A stretch of 64,000 nt of DNA from Candidatus Pseudobacter hemicellulosilyticus. GTDB lineage: Bacteria > Bacteroidota > Bacteroidia > Chitinophagales > Chitinophagaceae. Of this stretch, positions 16,838 to 26,245 are shown piece by piece. Both the position numbers and the translations under genes were made by a program. Location: contig CP119311.1 in the NCBI GenBank assembly GCA_029202545.1, positions 248,001 through 312,000 of the forward strand, in the 5' to 3' direction. Every line of letters starts with the position of its first letter. The first letter of the stretch is position 1. The notes under the pieces were generated by a model that did no database searches, was not told the DNA's origin, and saw nothing but the letters and a program-made list of their open reading frames with translations.

Positions 16838-17812
16838 CTATTGCTTCCCGTTGGTGGGGATTACCAACCGGATACTGCCATCCGGGTTGTAAAAAAGTTT
16901 GTCTACGCAGATAGAGCGGAGCCAGTCATGATTGCTTAATGAACTATTGTGATAGAAACTGTACCATTGTCCTTTGAATGCCACAATGGAGCCATGGTTG
17001 GTGTAACTGTCGGTAGGCAGCATGTACACACCTTTGTGCGTCCAGGGACCCAGCGGGCTGCTGCTGGTGGCATAGCGCATCTGGTTATGTTTATCGCCCT
17101 GGTCGTGGTTATCTGAATACGACAGGTAATACAGTCCATTCCGTTTATGCACCCAGCTGGCTTCATGGAAATCCACCAGGCCTTCCATCTTCTTCATCTC
17201 CCCATCCACTTCCATCATATTGTCCTTGAGCTTGCCGCCTTTGCAGGTGCCGCCGCCGCCATGGTAGAGATAGGCATGGCCATCATCATCCACAAACACG
17301 CAGGGATCAATCATGGGATCCAGTCCCTGGATATAACCCTTCACGGTAAAATCGCTGGCCGGTTTGGTGCTGGTGGCTACCCCTATTTTCCAGGTGCTGT
17401 TCCATTCAGTGCCGCTGGGATGCGGGAAATAGAAATAATAGGTCCCGTTCTTATAGGCACAGTCGGGCGCCCACATAAAACCACCTTCGGGCCGGCCCCA
17501 GGGCACCTGGCTGGCGCGCAGGATCTCGCCATGATCTTTCCAGTGGACCATATCATCGGTGGAGAATACATGGTACTGGTCCATCAGGTCGCAGCCGCGG
17601 GGCGGATCAATATCATGCGAAGGATATACATAGAGCCTGCCATCGGCCCACACATGCGCAGAAGGGTCTGCCGTGTACATATGGCGGATAAAAGGATTGG
17701 GCGCCAGCGAATCTACCGGGTCGGTTTTTGTCTGGGGAGAAGCGCCCCTGTTGCAGCTCATGGTGAACAAGGCTACGAGTGCAGGGAGCAGGAATACATT
17801 ACAATGCTTCAT
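16838..17812 (-). CDS. GH43 family five-bladed propeller glycosidase lipoprotein
   Basis: A 324-residue lipoprotein (lipobox at Cys20, ALFTMSC). The three carboxylates of clan GH-F are visible: Asp49 in YTADPSAHVW (base), Asp169 in DPMIDPCVF (pKa modulator) and Glu217 in FHEASWVHKRNGLYYLSYS (acid). GH43 enzymes are mostly alpha-L-arabinofuranosidases, beta-xylosidases or beta-galactosidases acting by inversion. It covers one catalytic domain only, with no extra binding module. It sits between the two-copy lipoprotein and the last GH71/99-like gene, 25 bases from one and 36 from the other, so it is part of the PUL transcript. Substrate specificity cannot be read from sequence. Confidence 0.93.
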   Translation of the reverse strand: MKHCNVFLLPALVALFTMSCNRGASPQTKTDPVDSLAPNPFIRHMYTADPSAHVWADGRLYVYPSHDIDPPRGCDLMDQYHVFSTDDMVHWKDHGEILRASQVPWGRPEGGFMWAPDCAYKNGTYYFYFPHPSGTEWNSTWKIGVATSTKPASDFTVKGYIQGLDPMIDPCVFVDDDGHAYLYHGGGGTCKGGKLKDNMMEVDGEMKKMEGLVDFHEASWVHKRNGLYYLSYSDNHDQGDKHNQMRYATSSSPLGPWTHKGVYMLPTDSYTNHGSIVAFKGQWYSFYHNSSLSNHDWLRSICVDKLFYNPDGSIRLVIPTNGKQ

Positions 17813-17837
17813 GTGAATAGAATTAAGGATAGTACGT

Positions 17838-18974
17838 TTATTTTTCAGTCAGCCGGATATCATCAAGGCCTGTCACCAGGTCGGCATGTGCCTTGTCTTT
17901 GGTCCAGAAAAAGATCCGGAAGAAATTAAAGGCGTTGATATCCGGGCCGCCATCGGCGGAAGCTTCGGCCGCGCTGAAATCCAGCGACAGCTCATTCCAG
18001 CCGCTGCGCAGGTTGGGCACAATAGCGGCGAGGTTCCAGGCATATTCCTTTTTATCGGATTCGCCCGAGCTCGTCAGTTCTATCTGGCCATCGGCTTTTA
18101 CCAGGGAGATGTCGGATACATAGAACCAGAACCTGAGGCGGCCTGTGGCAGCGGTGAGACCGGCATTCACAGCGGTTGGCCTTCTCTTGATAAAGTGCAT
18201 ATAATCCTCGTTGTTGACGATGGTGGATTTGAGCCAGGCCTCGCCTTCTTTCCGGCCTGCTTTCTCAATAGCCTTAGGACCAACAATCTCCCATTGCTCA
18301 TCCGTATCGGCGTTGTCGAAGGATTCATTGATCAGGGGCCGGGCGCGGAAGCGCAGGTCGTCTATACCTACCTGCACATCGGCATGGGCCTTGTCTTTTG
18401 TCCAGAAGAAGATGCGGAAGAAATTAAAGGCGTTGATATCGGGGCCGCCGTCGGAAGAAACTTCTGCAGCCTGGAAATTCAGTTTGACCTCGTTCCAGCC
18501 CGGTCGCAGCGTGGGGATGATGGAAGCCACGCTCCAGGCGTATTCCTTTTTATCAGATTCGCCGGAGCTGGTCAGCTCTATCTGACCATCGGCCTTGAGC
18601 AGGCTGGGGTCAGACACATAGAACCAGAAAAGGAACTGGCCGGTCTCTTTGGTGAGCTTGGGATCTACAATGGCCGGTCTTCTTTTTATGAAGTGCATAT
18701 AGTCTTCTCCGTTATTAATAGAAGATTTCAAATACGCTTCACCCTCTTTGCGGCCTGTTTTCTCCACAGCTTTAGGGCCAACGATCTCCCAGTTCTCATC
18801 AGTATCGGCATTGTCAAAGCCTACCAGGGTAGGATCCGGCGGCGGGCCGGGATCAACGGGTTTTGGTTTCAGCTGGCTGGTATCCCTTGATTCATAGTCT
18901 TCTTTCTGGCAACCTGCTACCAGCAGTCCCAGTGCCAGCACGGCAACTACTGTAATGGGTTTGAATATGGTCAT
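17838..18974 (-). CDS. PUL lipoprotein made of two tandem copies of one beta-rich domain
   Basis: A 378-residue lipoprotein (LLVAGC, Cys22) followed by a Pro-rich linker (about 37-50) and two near-identical 160-residue domains: 53-212 and 219-378. Each starts FDNADTDE, contains HFIKRRP, GQIELTSSGESDKKEYAW and DGGPDINAFNFFRIFFWTKDKAHAD, and ends in a G-DD-R strand. The composition and position suggest jelly-roll carbohydrate-binding modules. In SusCD loci this slot often holds a surface glycan-binding protein. I do not recognise a named family. No catalytic pattern is evident. DNA of the two copies is also similar, so the duplication is recent or kept alike. Confidence 0.85.
   Translation of the reverse strand: MTIFKPITVVAVLALGLLVAGCQKEDYESRDTSQLKPKPVDPGPPPDPTLVGFDNADTDENWEIVGPKAVEKTGRKEGEAYLKSSINNGEDYMHFIKRRPAIVDPKLTKETGQFLFWFYVSDPSLLKADGQIELTSSGESDKKEYAWSVASIIPTLRPGWNEVKLNFQAAEVSSDGGPDINAFNFFRIFFWTKDKAHADVQVGIDDLRFRARPLINESFDNADTDEQWEIVGPKAIEKAGRKEGEAWLKSTIVNNEDYMHFIKRRPTAVNAGLTAATGRLRFWFYVSDISLVKADGQIELTSSGESDKKEYAWNLAAIVPNLRSGWNELSLDFSAAEASADGGPDINAFNFFRIFFWTKDKAHADLVTGLDDIRLTEK
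17841..18320 (-). repeat. domain repeat 2 of the two-copy lipoprotein
   Basis: Codes for residues 219-378. The DNA matches the copy at 18339-18818 over nearly its whole length with scattered changes, including a long block around AAATTAAAGGCGTTGATATC that is unchanged between copies. Confidence 0.85.
18339..18818 (-). repeat. domain repeat 1 of the two-copy lipoprotein
   Basis: Codes for residues 53-212, the N-terminal copy. It differs from copy 2 mainly at synonymous or conservative sites, and the copies are joined by a six-residue linker (PLINES region). Confidence 0.85.
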
Positions 18975-19011
18975 GCTATCTGTTTGAAAGATGAATAAAT
19001 AGTGCCGGCGC

Positions 19012-20313
19012 TTATTGCCTGACCGGCTTCACCCGGCTATAACCGGCAGCGCCATGGAACCAGTTGGCGCCCTGGCCGGTCAGCCAGAGATAATAATCCG
19101 TACTGAGGTCATTTTCGATGCCCACGAATTTCAGCCCGGTTTCGCCGTTCAGCGGCGTATCCTTTTCCATGGCCGTTTTGAAAATAGCCGTGCCCTCATC
19201 GATCTCGTCGAACATGGCTACATAGAGCGATTGGGCCCCTGCCTCTTTGGCGCCGGCGATCTGCTGCCAGAGGAAAGCCCCTTTCAGCCGGGGGATCTCG
19301 TGATAGATCTTCGGGTTCCTGTGCATATTACCCCAGCTGAATCCCGGGAATACCAGCGGCACATAGGTGATGTTGTTTTTCTGGCACCATTGCAGGTCGT
19401 CATAGCCATGACGGGCATCATACCGGCTGGCATCAAAGCGGCCCACCGCCCAGGGCATCAGGATATCGCATTTTTTGATCAGGGCATGCAGTGCCGGTGA
19501 TTGCTCCGTATCCGCGCCCAGGGTACGCCAGTAATAGGGCACCCCCAGCATCACGGAATAGCGGTTATCCTTTCCCTTTATAGCATCCACCAGTTTGTCC
19601 ACATCAGCAATGGTATACTTCCGGTTATCATTGAAGCCTACGCCCCAGAGAGTGACCAGGGGTTTGCCATTGTGGTACAGGTAGGTAGGATTCTCTTTGT
19701 TATCCGATAAACGGAATACCGTCTGCAACGCATTCCAGTCCTCCAGCAGGTAGCCAATATCTGCACTGGTGCATCCGCTGAGGTCATACATGACGCTGAT
19801 AGCACGGCCATATTTTTTGGCAGCCTTCAGGGCATTGGCCAGCACTTTATTGAAATGCCGCTTGCCGGAAGGATTTCTTATTTCGCCCACAAATCGCTGC
19901 ATGTGTACGCCATCAATTCCGTATTCTTTCATCCATTTGAAATGCAGGTCTACACTGGATTCATCATAAGGGCTGAAGAGACGGGCCGTTGAGCTATCAG
20001 CAAACTGGAAAGGCGAAGCATAGGTGGTTGCATAGTCGCGCACATCCGGCCAAAAATCCACATTGGTATTGCCGGGATAAAATCCGCCATGGCCCTGGTA
20101 ATGGTACCAGCCCCTGTTGCTGTCATCGCCTTCGGCGGCAAACCAACCCTGGTAGCCGGCCATCACCAGACCTGTGTACGATTGATACAACAACCCTGTG
20201 GTATCATAGACAGCCTCTCCCGGTCCTGGCCCCGCTCCATCCCTGGCGCAGGCGCCCAGCAATCCCATCACGCCAAGCATACTGAGGCCTATCCTGCTGC
20301 AAAGCTTTTTCAT
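19012..20313 (-). CDS. GH71/99-like glycoside hydrolase lipoprotein, copy B
   Basis: A 433-residue lipoprotein (MLGVMGLLGAC, lipobox Cys22). It shares with copy A the GYQGWFAAEGD start of the barrel, FWPDVRDY, a HFKWMKEYGIDGVHMQRF strand, a VMYDLSG strand and the acidic motif MFDEIDEGTAI, with Glu370 and Glu373 in the GH99-like Glu-x-x-Glu spacing. GH99 enzymes are endo-acting retaining alpha-mannosidases; this wider group includes poorly characterised members. It is encoded just after the DUF3823 gene (10-base gap). With copy A it suggests two endo-enzymes of different fine specificity in one PUL. Confidence 0.8.
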   Translation of the reverse strand: MKKLCSRIGLSMLGVMGLLGACARDGAGPGPGEAVYDTTGLLYQSYTGLVMAGYQGWFAAEGDDSNRGWYHYQGHGGFYPGNTNVDFWPDVRDYATTYASPFQFADSSTARLFSPYDESSVDLHFKWMKEYGIDGVHMQRFVGEIRNPSGKRHFNKVLANALKAAKKYGRAISVMYDLSGCTSADIGYLLEDWNALQTVFRLSDNKENPTYLYHNGKPLVTLWGVGFNDNRKYTIADVDKLVDAIKGKDNRYSVMLGVPYYWRTLGADTEQSPALHALIKKCDILMPWAVGRFDASRYDARHGYDDLQWCQKNNITYVPLVFPGFSWGNMHRNPKIYHEIPRLKGAFLWQQIAGAKEAGAQSLYVAMFDEIDEGTAIFKTAMEKDTPLNGETGLKFVGIENDLSTDYYLWLTGQGANWFHGAAGYSRVKPVRQ

Positions 20314-20323
20314 GGTACAGGAT

Positions 20324-21055
20324 TTATTTGGTGGGTGGCGTTTGTATTTCGATGATCTCCGACAGGTTGGAGCTTTTGTAGCTATCGTTGAAGCGGACCC
20401 CTACCCGTACAAAATAGGTCCTGCCCGGCAGCAGGCCTTCCACTTTCAACTCCCTTGATTTATCAGCCGGCGTCATATTGGCGTAGTCCATCGGTGTGGG
20501 CAGCACATCTTTGAAGGCATCCGAAAAATCATAGATGGAAGCGCCGGGACCTACCATTTTGGTGGTATTGACATAGGGCTGCACTTCAATGATCGGCGGC
20601 ATGCCCACTTCTACCGGCGCCGAGATATCAAAATTCAAGGTGAGCGTACTGCCTTCCAACTCATGCTGCAGGTTATTGATGAATACGTAAGGGATCAGTT
20701 CAAAGTCCTGTTGAGTATTGGCGTCAATGTCTATCTCAACAGGCAGCATAGGCCAGAATGCGCCACCGATGGGCGTTACCCGGTAATGGCCTTTGAACAG
20801 TTTGCTGTTCTTATAGCTGCCATCCATTTTACCGGGGATGGTTTGCGGTGAAGGCGTTTCGGACCAGCTCAGCTGTTCCAGGCGCACCTGGATATTACCG
20901 GAGGCCGTCTGGATCCGGTCCTTGGTGCCGGCCACCAGGAGATTGCCTTCCAGGGAGGCATTCGGTCCATCGTAATTATCCTTTTTGATGCAGGAAGAAA
21001 ATAAGGCGGTCACGATCCACAGTCCAAGCCACCAGGTATTTTTATGGTGTGTCAT
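20324..21055 (-). CDS. DUF3823 family PUL lipoprotein
   Basis: A 243-residue lipoprotein (signal ending LFSSC, Cys25). The first domain SLEGNLLVAGTKDRIQTASG is the DUF3823 beta-sandwich, and the C-terminal part (LEGSTLTLNFDIS.. and LKVEGLLPGRTYFVRVGVRF) looks like a fibronectin-type sandwich. Proteins of this type follow susD in many PULs and are thought to be surface glycan-binding factors. I start at the ATG at 21055, which gives a proper signal peptide; the frame stays open upstream to 21220 but overlaps susD. It starts 13 bases after the susD stop. Confidence 0.88.
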   Translation of the reverse strand: MTHHKNTWWLGLWIVTALFSSCIKKDNYDGPNASLEGNLLVAGTKDRIQTASGNIQVRLEQLSWSETPSPQTIPGKMDGSYKNSKLFKGHYRVTPIGGAFWPMLPVEIDIDANTQQDFELIPYVFINNLQHELEGSTLTLNFDISAPVEVGMPPIIEVQPYVNTTKMVGPGASIYDFSDAFKDVLPTPMDYANMTPADKSRELKVEGLLPGRTYFVRVGVRFNDSYKSSNLSEIIEIQTPPTK

Positions 21056-21068
21056 ATCGCGCGTATTT

Positions 21069-22907
21069 TTAGTAATTGGGATTGTTGGGATAGAGATTTG
21101 GATTTTTAGCCAGCTCACCACCCGGGATGGGCTCATAGTAGAACCGCTTGTCGAAATTGAAATTGCGGTTGAAGGTCTCGGGCTCTTTGAGGAAAATGTA
21201 TTTCCCTTCATCAAACACATAATAGGGCAGCAGTCCTTTGAAGCGGGCGTTGTTCAGCACTACATCAGCAGTACGCCATCTTCTGAGGTCCCACCAGTAA
21301 TGGTTTTCAAAGGCCAGCTCCTTGCAACGTTCATTGCGCACAACTTCCACCGTCATATCGGAAAGGCCCAGGGTAGTTGCGCCGGCACGGTTGCGGAGCA
21401 GGTTGATACAAAGCAGGGCGTCCTCCGGGTGACTGGTCTCAATAGCCGCTTCGGCCCTGTTGAGCAGGATCTCGGCATAGCGGAATTCTATCCAGTGGGT
21501 GGTGCTGGTGAACAGGTCCACTTCCGCCTGCGGGCGGCGGTAGTCAATGTATTTGCGGACATAGAAACCGGTACGGGTCATATCATCGCCGGAGGTTTTG
21601 ATGCCCGTCATCCCAATCACCTGGCGGCCCTGATATAGTGCATCCGTACCACCCGCCAGGATATAGGAGCGGTCGCCGGATTGTTTGGCCACTTCTGCCG
21701 CAGCCGTACCGGTGAAGGATGGATAGATGCCGCGTTGTACATCGAAGGTGAGGCCGCGCAGTGTAGCGCCGGGGAAATAGACCGTGGCCAGCAGGCGGGG
21801 TTCCAGCCCCTGCCATACCTGCGCCAGGTTATCGTATCTGCGCGGTGTACCATCGGGATTGGTGACATTGAGCAGCCCAAAGCGTTCTACAAAATCCAGC
21901 GTGGGATAAGCGCGGGACAGCGCATTGGCTGTCATATAACGGGGCGATAAAGTAGCGTCCCAGCTATGGGCCGACCGGCCCGGGATAGAATAATCCCTTA
22001 CCAGGATATTTTCAGGGCTGTTATTATCCAGGAAAGTATTGGCATAGTTCAGCTCCTTGTTGCTTTCTTTCTCGTACAGCGAGTAATGCCCTTCCAGCAA
22101 TTTAGCTGCATCCGCCGCCTTTGTAAAATAGCCTTCGGCCTTACCGGCTTCAATACCTACAAATCCCAGGGCACGCGCATCGCCATCCACGTAATTGACG
22201 GAACCATATTTGGCAATGGAACCCGCATACAGCATGGCCCTTGATTTGAGCGCCATAGCCGCATACTTGTTGGCGCGGCCGCTGACACTGGTAGCAGGCA
22301 TCATTTCCCAGGCGCGGTCCAGGTCTTCCCCAATAAAATCCCAGCACTGCGCTTCGGTATTGCGGGGCAGTTGCAGCTCTTCAATGGTCTGCTGCGGATA
22401 GTTCTGCACCGATGAGATCAGCGGCACGCCGCCATAACGTTTCACCAATGCGAAATAATAATAGGCACGCAGGAAATAGGCTTCGCCCAGCAATTCATTC
22501 ACGCGGTTGCCCACAAAATGCGAAGCATAGTTGGGCAGCCCTTCAATGAAATAGTTCACGGCACGGATATCGGCATAGGGCCAGTAGCCGAAGCCGCCGG
22601 CAAAATCAAGCCCACCCCAGGGGCCCGACAGCTCACCAGTGCCGGCGCCGGCATGCCAGAAATGTTCCCATTCATGGTGCAGGTTAAAACCCGATTGCCC
22701 ATCGCGGCCACCGGGCCGGTACGTAAAATCTTCAACAGGCAGTTTGCGGTACACTTCAGCCAGGTAGGCATTGACACCCGCCTCGCTGCTGAAGAGCTGA
22801 TCGTCCGACAGCACATCCACCGGATCTATGTCCAGCTTCTGACAGGCGGACAACAAGGTCATCAGCCCCAGTGCTATCATACTATATAATCTGATTACCC
22901 TTTTCAT
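21069..22907 (-). CDS. SusD/RagB family glycan-binding lipoprotein
   Basis: A 612-residue outer-membrane lipoprotein (signal ends LMTLLSAC, lipobox Cys21). It has the TPR-rich SusD fold: an N-terminal region PVDVLSDDQLFSSEAGVNAYLAEVY, the LLGEAYFLRAYYYFALVKRYGGVPL segment, and the C-terminal RNERCKELAFENHYWWDLRRWR. It forms a lid on the SusC barrel and captures oligosaccharides. It follows SusC by 27 bases. The length is above average for the family (typically 450-600). Confidence 0.95.
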   Translation of the reverse strand: MKRVIRLYSMIALGLMTLLSACQKLDIDPVDVLSDDQLFSSEAGVNAYLAEVYRKLPVEDFTYRPGGRDGQSGFNLHHEWEHFWHAGAGTGELSGPWGGLDFAGGFGYWPYADIRAVNYFIEGLPNYASHFVGNRVNELLGEAYFLRAYYYFALVKRYGGVPLISSVQNYPQQTIEELQLPRNTEAQCWDFIGEDLDRAWEMMPATSVSGRANKYAAMALKSRAMLYAGSIAKYGSVNYVDGDARALGFVGIEAGKAEGYFTKAADAAKLLEGHYSLYEKESNKELNYANTFLDNNSPENILVRDYSIPGRSAHSWDATLSPRYMTANALSRAYPTLDFVERFGLLNVTNPDGTPRRYDNLAQVWQGLEPRLLATVYFPGATLRGLTFDVQRGIYPSFTGTAAAEVAKQSGDRSYILAGGTDALYQGRQVIGMTGIKTSGDDMTRTGFYVRKYIDYRRPQAEVDLFTSTTHWIEFRYAEILLNRAEAAIETSHPEDALLCINLLRNRAGATTLGLSDMTVEVVRNERCKELAFENHYWWDLRRWRTADVVLNNARFKGLLPYYVFDEGKYIFLKEPETFNRNFNFDKRFYYEPIPGGELAKNPNLYPNNPNY

Positions 22908-22934
22908 TGGTTCATTTTTAATTGTTGGCGGCCG

Positions 22935-25900
22935 TTACAGGGAAAGCAGGGCGCCGAAATTGAAGGTTCTGTTGAGCGGGTATTTGTAGCCGCCCAGCCC
23001 ATATTCAAAGCCGGCATCCGGCTGTTGGCCCGGGTGTTCGGGATCACTGTCCTTCAGCCCGCTGAAAGTGGCCAGGTTATAACTGTTGGCATAGATCCTG
23101 AAATTCTTCACCCCCACTCTTTTCAACCAGCGCTGCGGCAGCGTGTAACCCAGCTCCAGTGTTTTGAGACGCACGTAAGTGGCGTCCTGCACGGCCTTGG
23201 TGCCCTGTGCAATGGGTGAGCCCATGGCCGGGTATTTGCCGGGGATCCAGACGGTGTTGGGATCAAAGACATTATCGTCCGGGTTGGCAGTATGCCAGCT
23301 GTCCAGGAATTTGGTGAGGGCGCTGCCGCCATACATCAGCGGCTCGGCGTACTGTTCTGCATACTGCACATAGAAACCGGTGGCGCCCTGGAACAGGGCG
23401 TTCAGGTCAAAGCCTTTCCAGGTAAGCCCGATATTAAGACCAAAGTTCACGAGGGGAATATCCCTGGTGGCAATGGGATGGTTATCGTTCCCATCAATCA
23501 CACCATCTTCATTCCAGTCCTGGTAGTAGTAATCACCGGGCACTGCATTGTTGTTGCCGCCACCTGTGTTGACATTGTGGTTATAGATCTGGTTATAGCT
23601 CTGGAACTGGCCGCCATAATCAATGCCCCACCAGATATTGGTGTAGCGATCGGTCCGGCCATTCTTCCATTGTTCATATTCATTACCGGCGCGGCCTTCG
23701 GTCACATGCCGCATCTGCGTACGTGCGGAGGATAGGTTGCCGGTGACCAGTATGCCCAGGTCGTCAATCCGGTTGCGGTGGGTCAGGGTCAGTTCCCAGC
23801 CCTGGGTCCTGTCGGCGTCCAGGTTTTCCTGCGCTACGCTGATCCCTGCGGTGCCGGGGATCTGTACGTTGCGACGAGCCGGCAATCCTTTACGATCCCT
23901 GCGGTACACTTCAAACGTACCGTCAATCAAACCGTTGAAGCTGGTGAAGTCCAGGCCCAGGTTCATGGTATGCGCGGTGAACCAGGTGAGGTCCGGGTTG
24001 GTCACTGGTCTTGCGCCGGCGCCGGCAATGAACTGTCCATTGAACATATAACCCCAGACACTGTTGTCATTGGGATTGATGGTGGGATAGTTGAAGCCGG
24101 AGATATACTGGAAGCCGGTTACGCCATCGTCGCCGGTGATACCATAGGAGCCGCGGAGCTTCAGGTTGCTGAGTACTTTATAGGGCACCAGTTTTTCAAA
24201 CCAGGCTTCCTCGCTGATGCGCCAGCCGGCGAAATAAGCGGGGAAGAAACCCCACTGGTTATCGCCGGGTTTATAGCGGTTGGAAGCGTCCCGGCGGAAG
24301 CTGAACTCGGCCAGGTATTTTCCTTTGTAATCATAGGCTACGCGACCTACAATACCACGGGTAGCCACTTCCGTTACGCCATTGAGATAGGTTGATCCCA
24401 CCTGCCCGTCGGCATCACCACCAAAGAGGTAATCAATGGGAATGCTCATATTCCGCGAGGCGTTGAAATTATCTCCTTTGGAATGGCTCTGTTCCAGCAG
24501 GAAGAGGCCGGTCACATTGTGCTTACCCAGGAAAGTATTTGTATAGTTGAGGGATACCTGGCTCAGCGTGGAGTAATTATTATAATAGTTGCGGGACAGG
24601 TTGGCCGGCGCATTAACGGGTGATACCGTATACTGGTCCGTGGCCGGCACATAGGTATAGAGATTATAGGTCTTCTTGTAATCGGTATTGTCGTCAATAT
24701 TATACCCATAGTTGAACATGCCTTTTGCCTTCAGCCCTTTGACATGCGGGATATCATATTCCAGGCTCAGCTGGCCCTGGATATTGCGCTGGATACGTTT
24801 GCGGAAACCCACGCGGGAAGCGTCTGTCCAGGCAATGGGGTTGGCATTGTCCGGCATAACGTTGAGGTATTCCGGGTTGTTATTGGCATAGATCTGGTTG
24901 ATGGGAATATTGTTCCAGGCATATTTGAAAATGTTCCAGAGGTCCTGGTAAGGCTGGTTCTTCTGGTCCAGGTGACCGGACACCAGCGCCTGTGCGCGCA
25001 GGCCTTTGGTGATACTGACATTGACGTTGGAGCGGAAATTCCAGCGGTCATAGTCCAGGTCGCCGGATTTCAGCAGGCCGCTTTGTTTCATATACCCTAC
25101 GTTGAAAAAGAAGCTGGCCTTTTCAGTACCGCCGTTGATATTGAGGTTATGCTGGATCTGCGGCGCCGTGGTGTGGAAGGCGGCGCCGATCCAGTCGGCA
25201 CCGGTGAACCGGCCTTCCAGCCAGGGCTGCATGTCTTCATAGGAATAGGCAGGGTCTGTATTGCCCAGGATATTGGCGCCGAACTCGCGTTTCATTTTTT
25301 CATTGGAGAGCATCATATAATCAATGGGCCCTACGCCTTCCGGCGTGCCCAGGAACTGTTGCAGCGCCTGGTTAACGGAGTAGCTGACATCAAATTTCCC
25401 GTTCTTATTGCCTTTTTTGGTGGTGATCAGGATCACGCCGTTGGCTGCGCGGACACCATAGATGGCGGCGCTGGCATCTTTCAGTACGGAAATACTTTCA
25501 ATCTCATTGGGGTCCATTTTCTCAAAGCCGCCGCGGGGAACGCCGTCAATCACCACAAGGGGTGCGCTGCCGAAGCCGCGGATATCAAAGCTGTTCTCGT
25601 AGGCGCCGGGCTCGGCGGTGCGCTGCACCATGCGCAGACCGGGGATCTTACCGGCCAGCATATTGGCTACGTTCTCATTTTTAGTGACCACTATCTCGCT
25701 GCTTTTCAGCACGGCTACGGAGCCGGTGAGGGTGGCTTTTTTCTGGGTGCCATAGCCCACTACTATCACGTTCTCCATACTTTGATCAGCAGTGGACAGG
25801 CTTATATTAATGACTATACGATTATTTATAGTCTCTGTAACCGATTGCATTCCTACATAAGAAAAAGTCAGGGTGGTGGCATCGGCAGCTACATTGATGG

Positions 25901-26081
25901 AATAGTGGCCTTCTGCATTGGTCAGTGCAGCAGCAGTATTGGCGGTATTGACGGATACCGTAACACCTGCAAGCGGTGTATTCCTGGCATCAGTCACCCG
26001 GCCCGTTATGGTTTTCTGCCGGCCTGCGGCCAGTAAGGGCAATAGCAGGCCTAATAGCAGTATAAAACGTGCAATTTTCAT
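22935..26081 (-). CDS. SusC/RagA family TonB-linked receptor of the central PUL
   Basis: A 1048-residue outer-membrane importer. Signal peptide 1-20; carboxypeptidase-regulatory-like domain about 24-97 (TITGRVTDARNTPLAGVTV); plug from VIVVGYGTQKK (about 105-115), with ESISVLKDASAAIYGVRAANGVILITTKKG. The remaining roughly 800 residues are the 22-strand barrel. There is no STN domain, so control is not by the anti-sigma route. It is the second gene of the PUL after a GH92, 164 bases downstream, a gap large enough for an internal promoter. Partner is the SusD at 21069. Confidence 0.96.
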   Translation of the reverse strand: MKIARFILLLGLLLPLLAAGRQKTITGRVTDARNTPLAGVTVSVNTANTAAALTNAEGHYSINVAADATTLTFSYVGMQSVTETINNRIVINISLSTADQSMENVIVVGYGTQKKATLTGSVAVLKSSEIVVTKNENVANMLAGKIPGLRMVQRTAEPGAYENSFDIRGFGSAPLVVIDGVPRGGFEKMDPNEIESISVLKDASAAIYGVRAANGVILITTKKGNKNGKFDVSYSVNQALQQFLGTPEGVGPIDYMMLSNEKMKREFGANILGNTDPAYSYEDMQPWLEGRFTGADWIGAAFHTTAPQIQHNLNINGGTEKASFFFNVGYMKQSGLLKSGDLDYDRWNFRSNVNVSITKGLRAQALVSGHLDQKNQPYQDLWNIFKYAWNNIPINQIYANNNPEYLNVMPDNANPIAWTDASRVGFRKRIQRNIQGQLSLEYDIPHVKGLKAKGMFNYGYNIDDNTDYKKTYNLYTYVPATDQYTVSPVNAPANLSRNYYNNYSTLSQVSLNYTNTFLGKHNVTGLFLLEQSHSKGDNFNASRNMSIPIDYLFGGDADGQVGSTYLNGVTEVATRGIVGRVAYDYKGKYLAEFSFRRDASNRYKPGDNQWGFFPAYFAGWRISEEAWFEKLVPYKVLSNLKLRGSYGITGDDGVTGFQYISGFNYPTINPNDNSVWGYMFNGQFIAGAGARPVTNPDLTWFTAHTMNLGLDFTSFNGLIDGTFEVYRRDRKGLPARRNVQIPGTAGISVAQENLDADRTQGWELTLTHRNRIDDLGILVTGNLSSARTQMRHVTEGRAGNEYEQWKNGRTDRYTNIWWGIDYGGQFQSYNQIYNHNVNTGGGNNNAVPGDYYYQDWNEDGVIDGNDNHPIATRDIPLVNFGLNIGLTWKGFDLNALFQGATGFYVQYAEQYAEPLMYGGSALTKFLDSWHTANPDDNVFDPNTVWIPGKYPAMGSPIAQGTKAVQDATYVRLKTLELGYTLPQRWLKRVGVKNFRIYANSYNLATFSGLKDSDPEHPGQQPDAGFEYGLGGYKYPLNRTFNFGALLSL

Positions 26082-26245
26082 ATACTATCAGATATAAGAA
26101 TTAAGGAAGAGTATAGGCAGTCGTCAAAATAGATGGCAGGGCCATCCATCCTGCCTATGGCGGGAAGGGGGCATGTTCATATGGCATAGCAGTAGTATTT
26201 AGATAATGAATGGATCGTTATTACCAGGCATCACCTCCAGTCACC

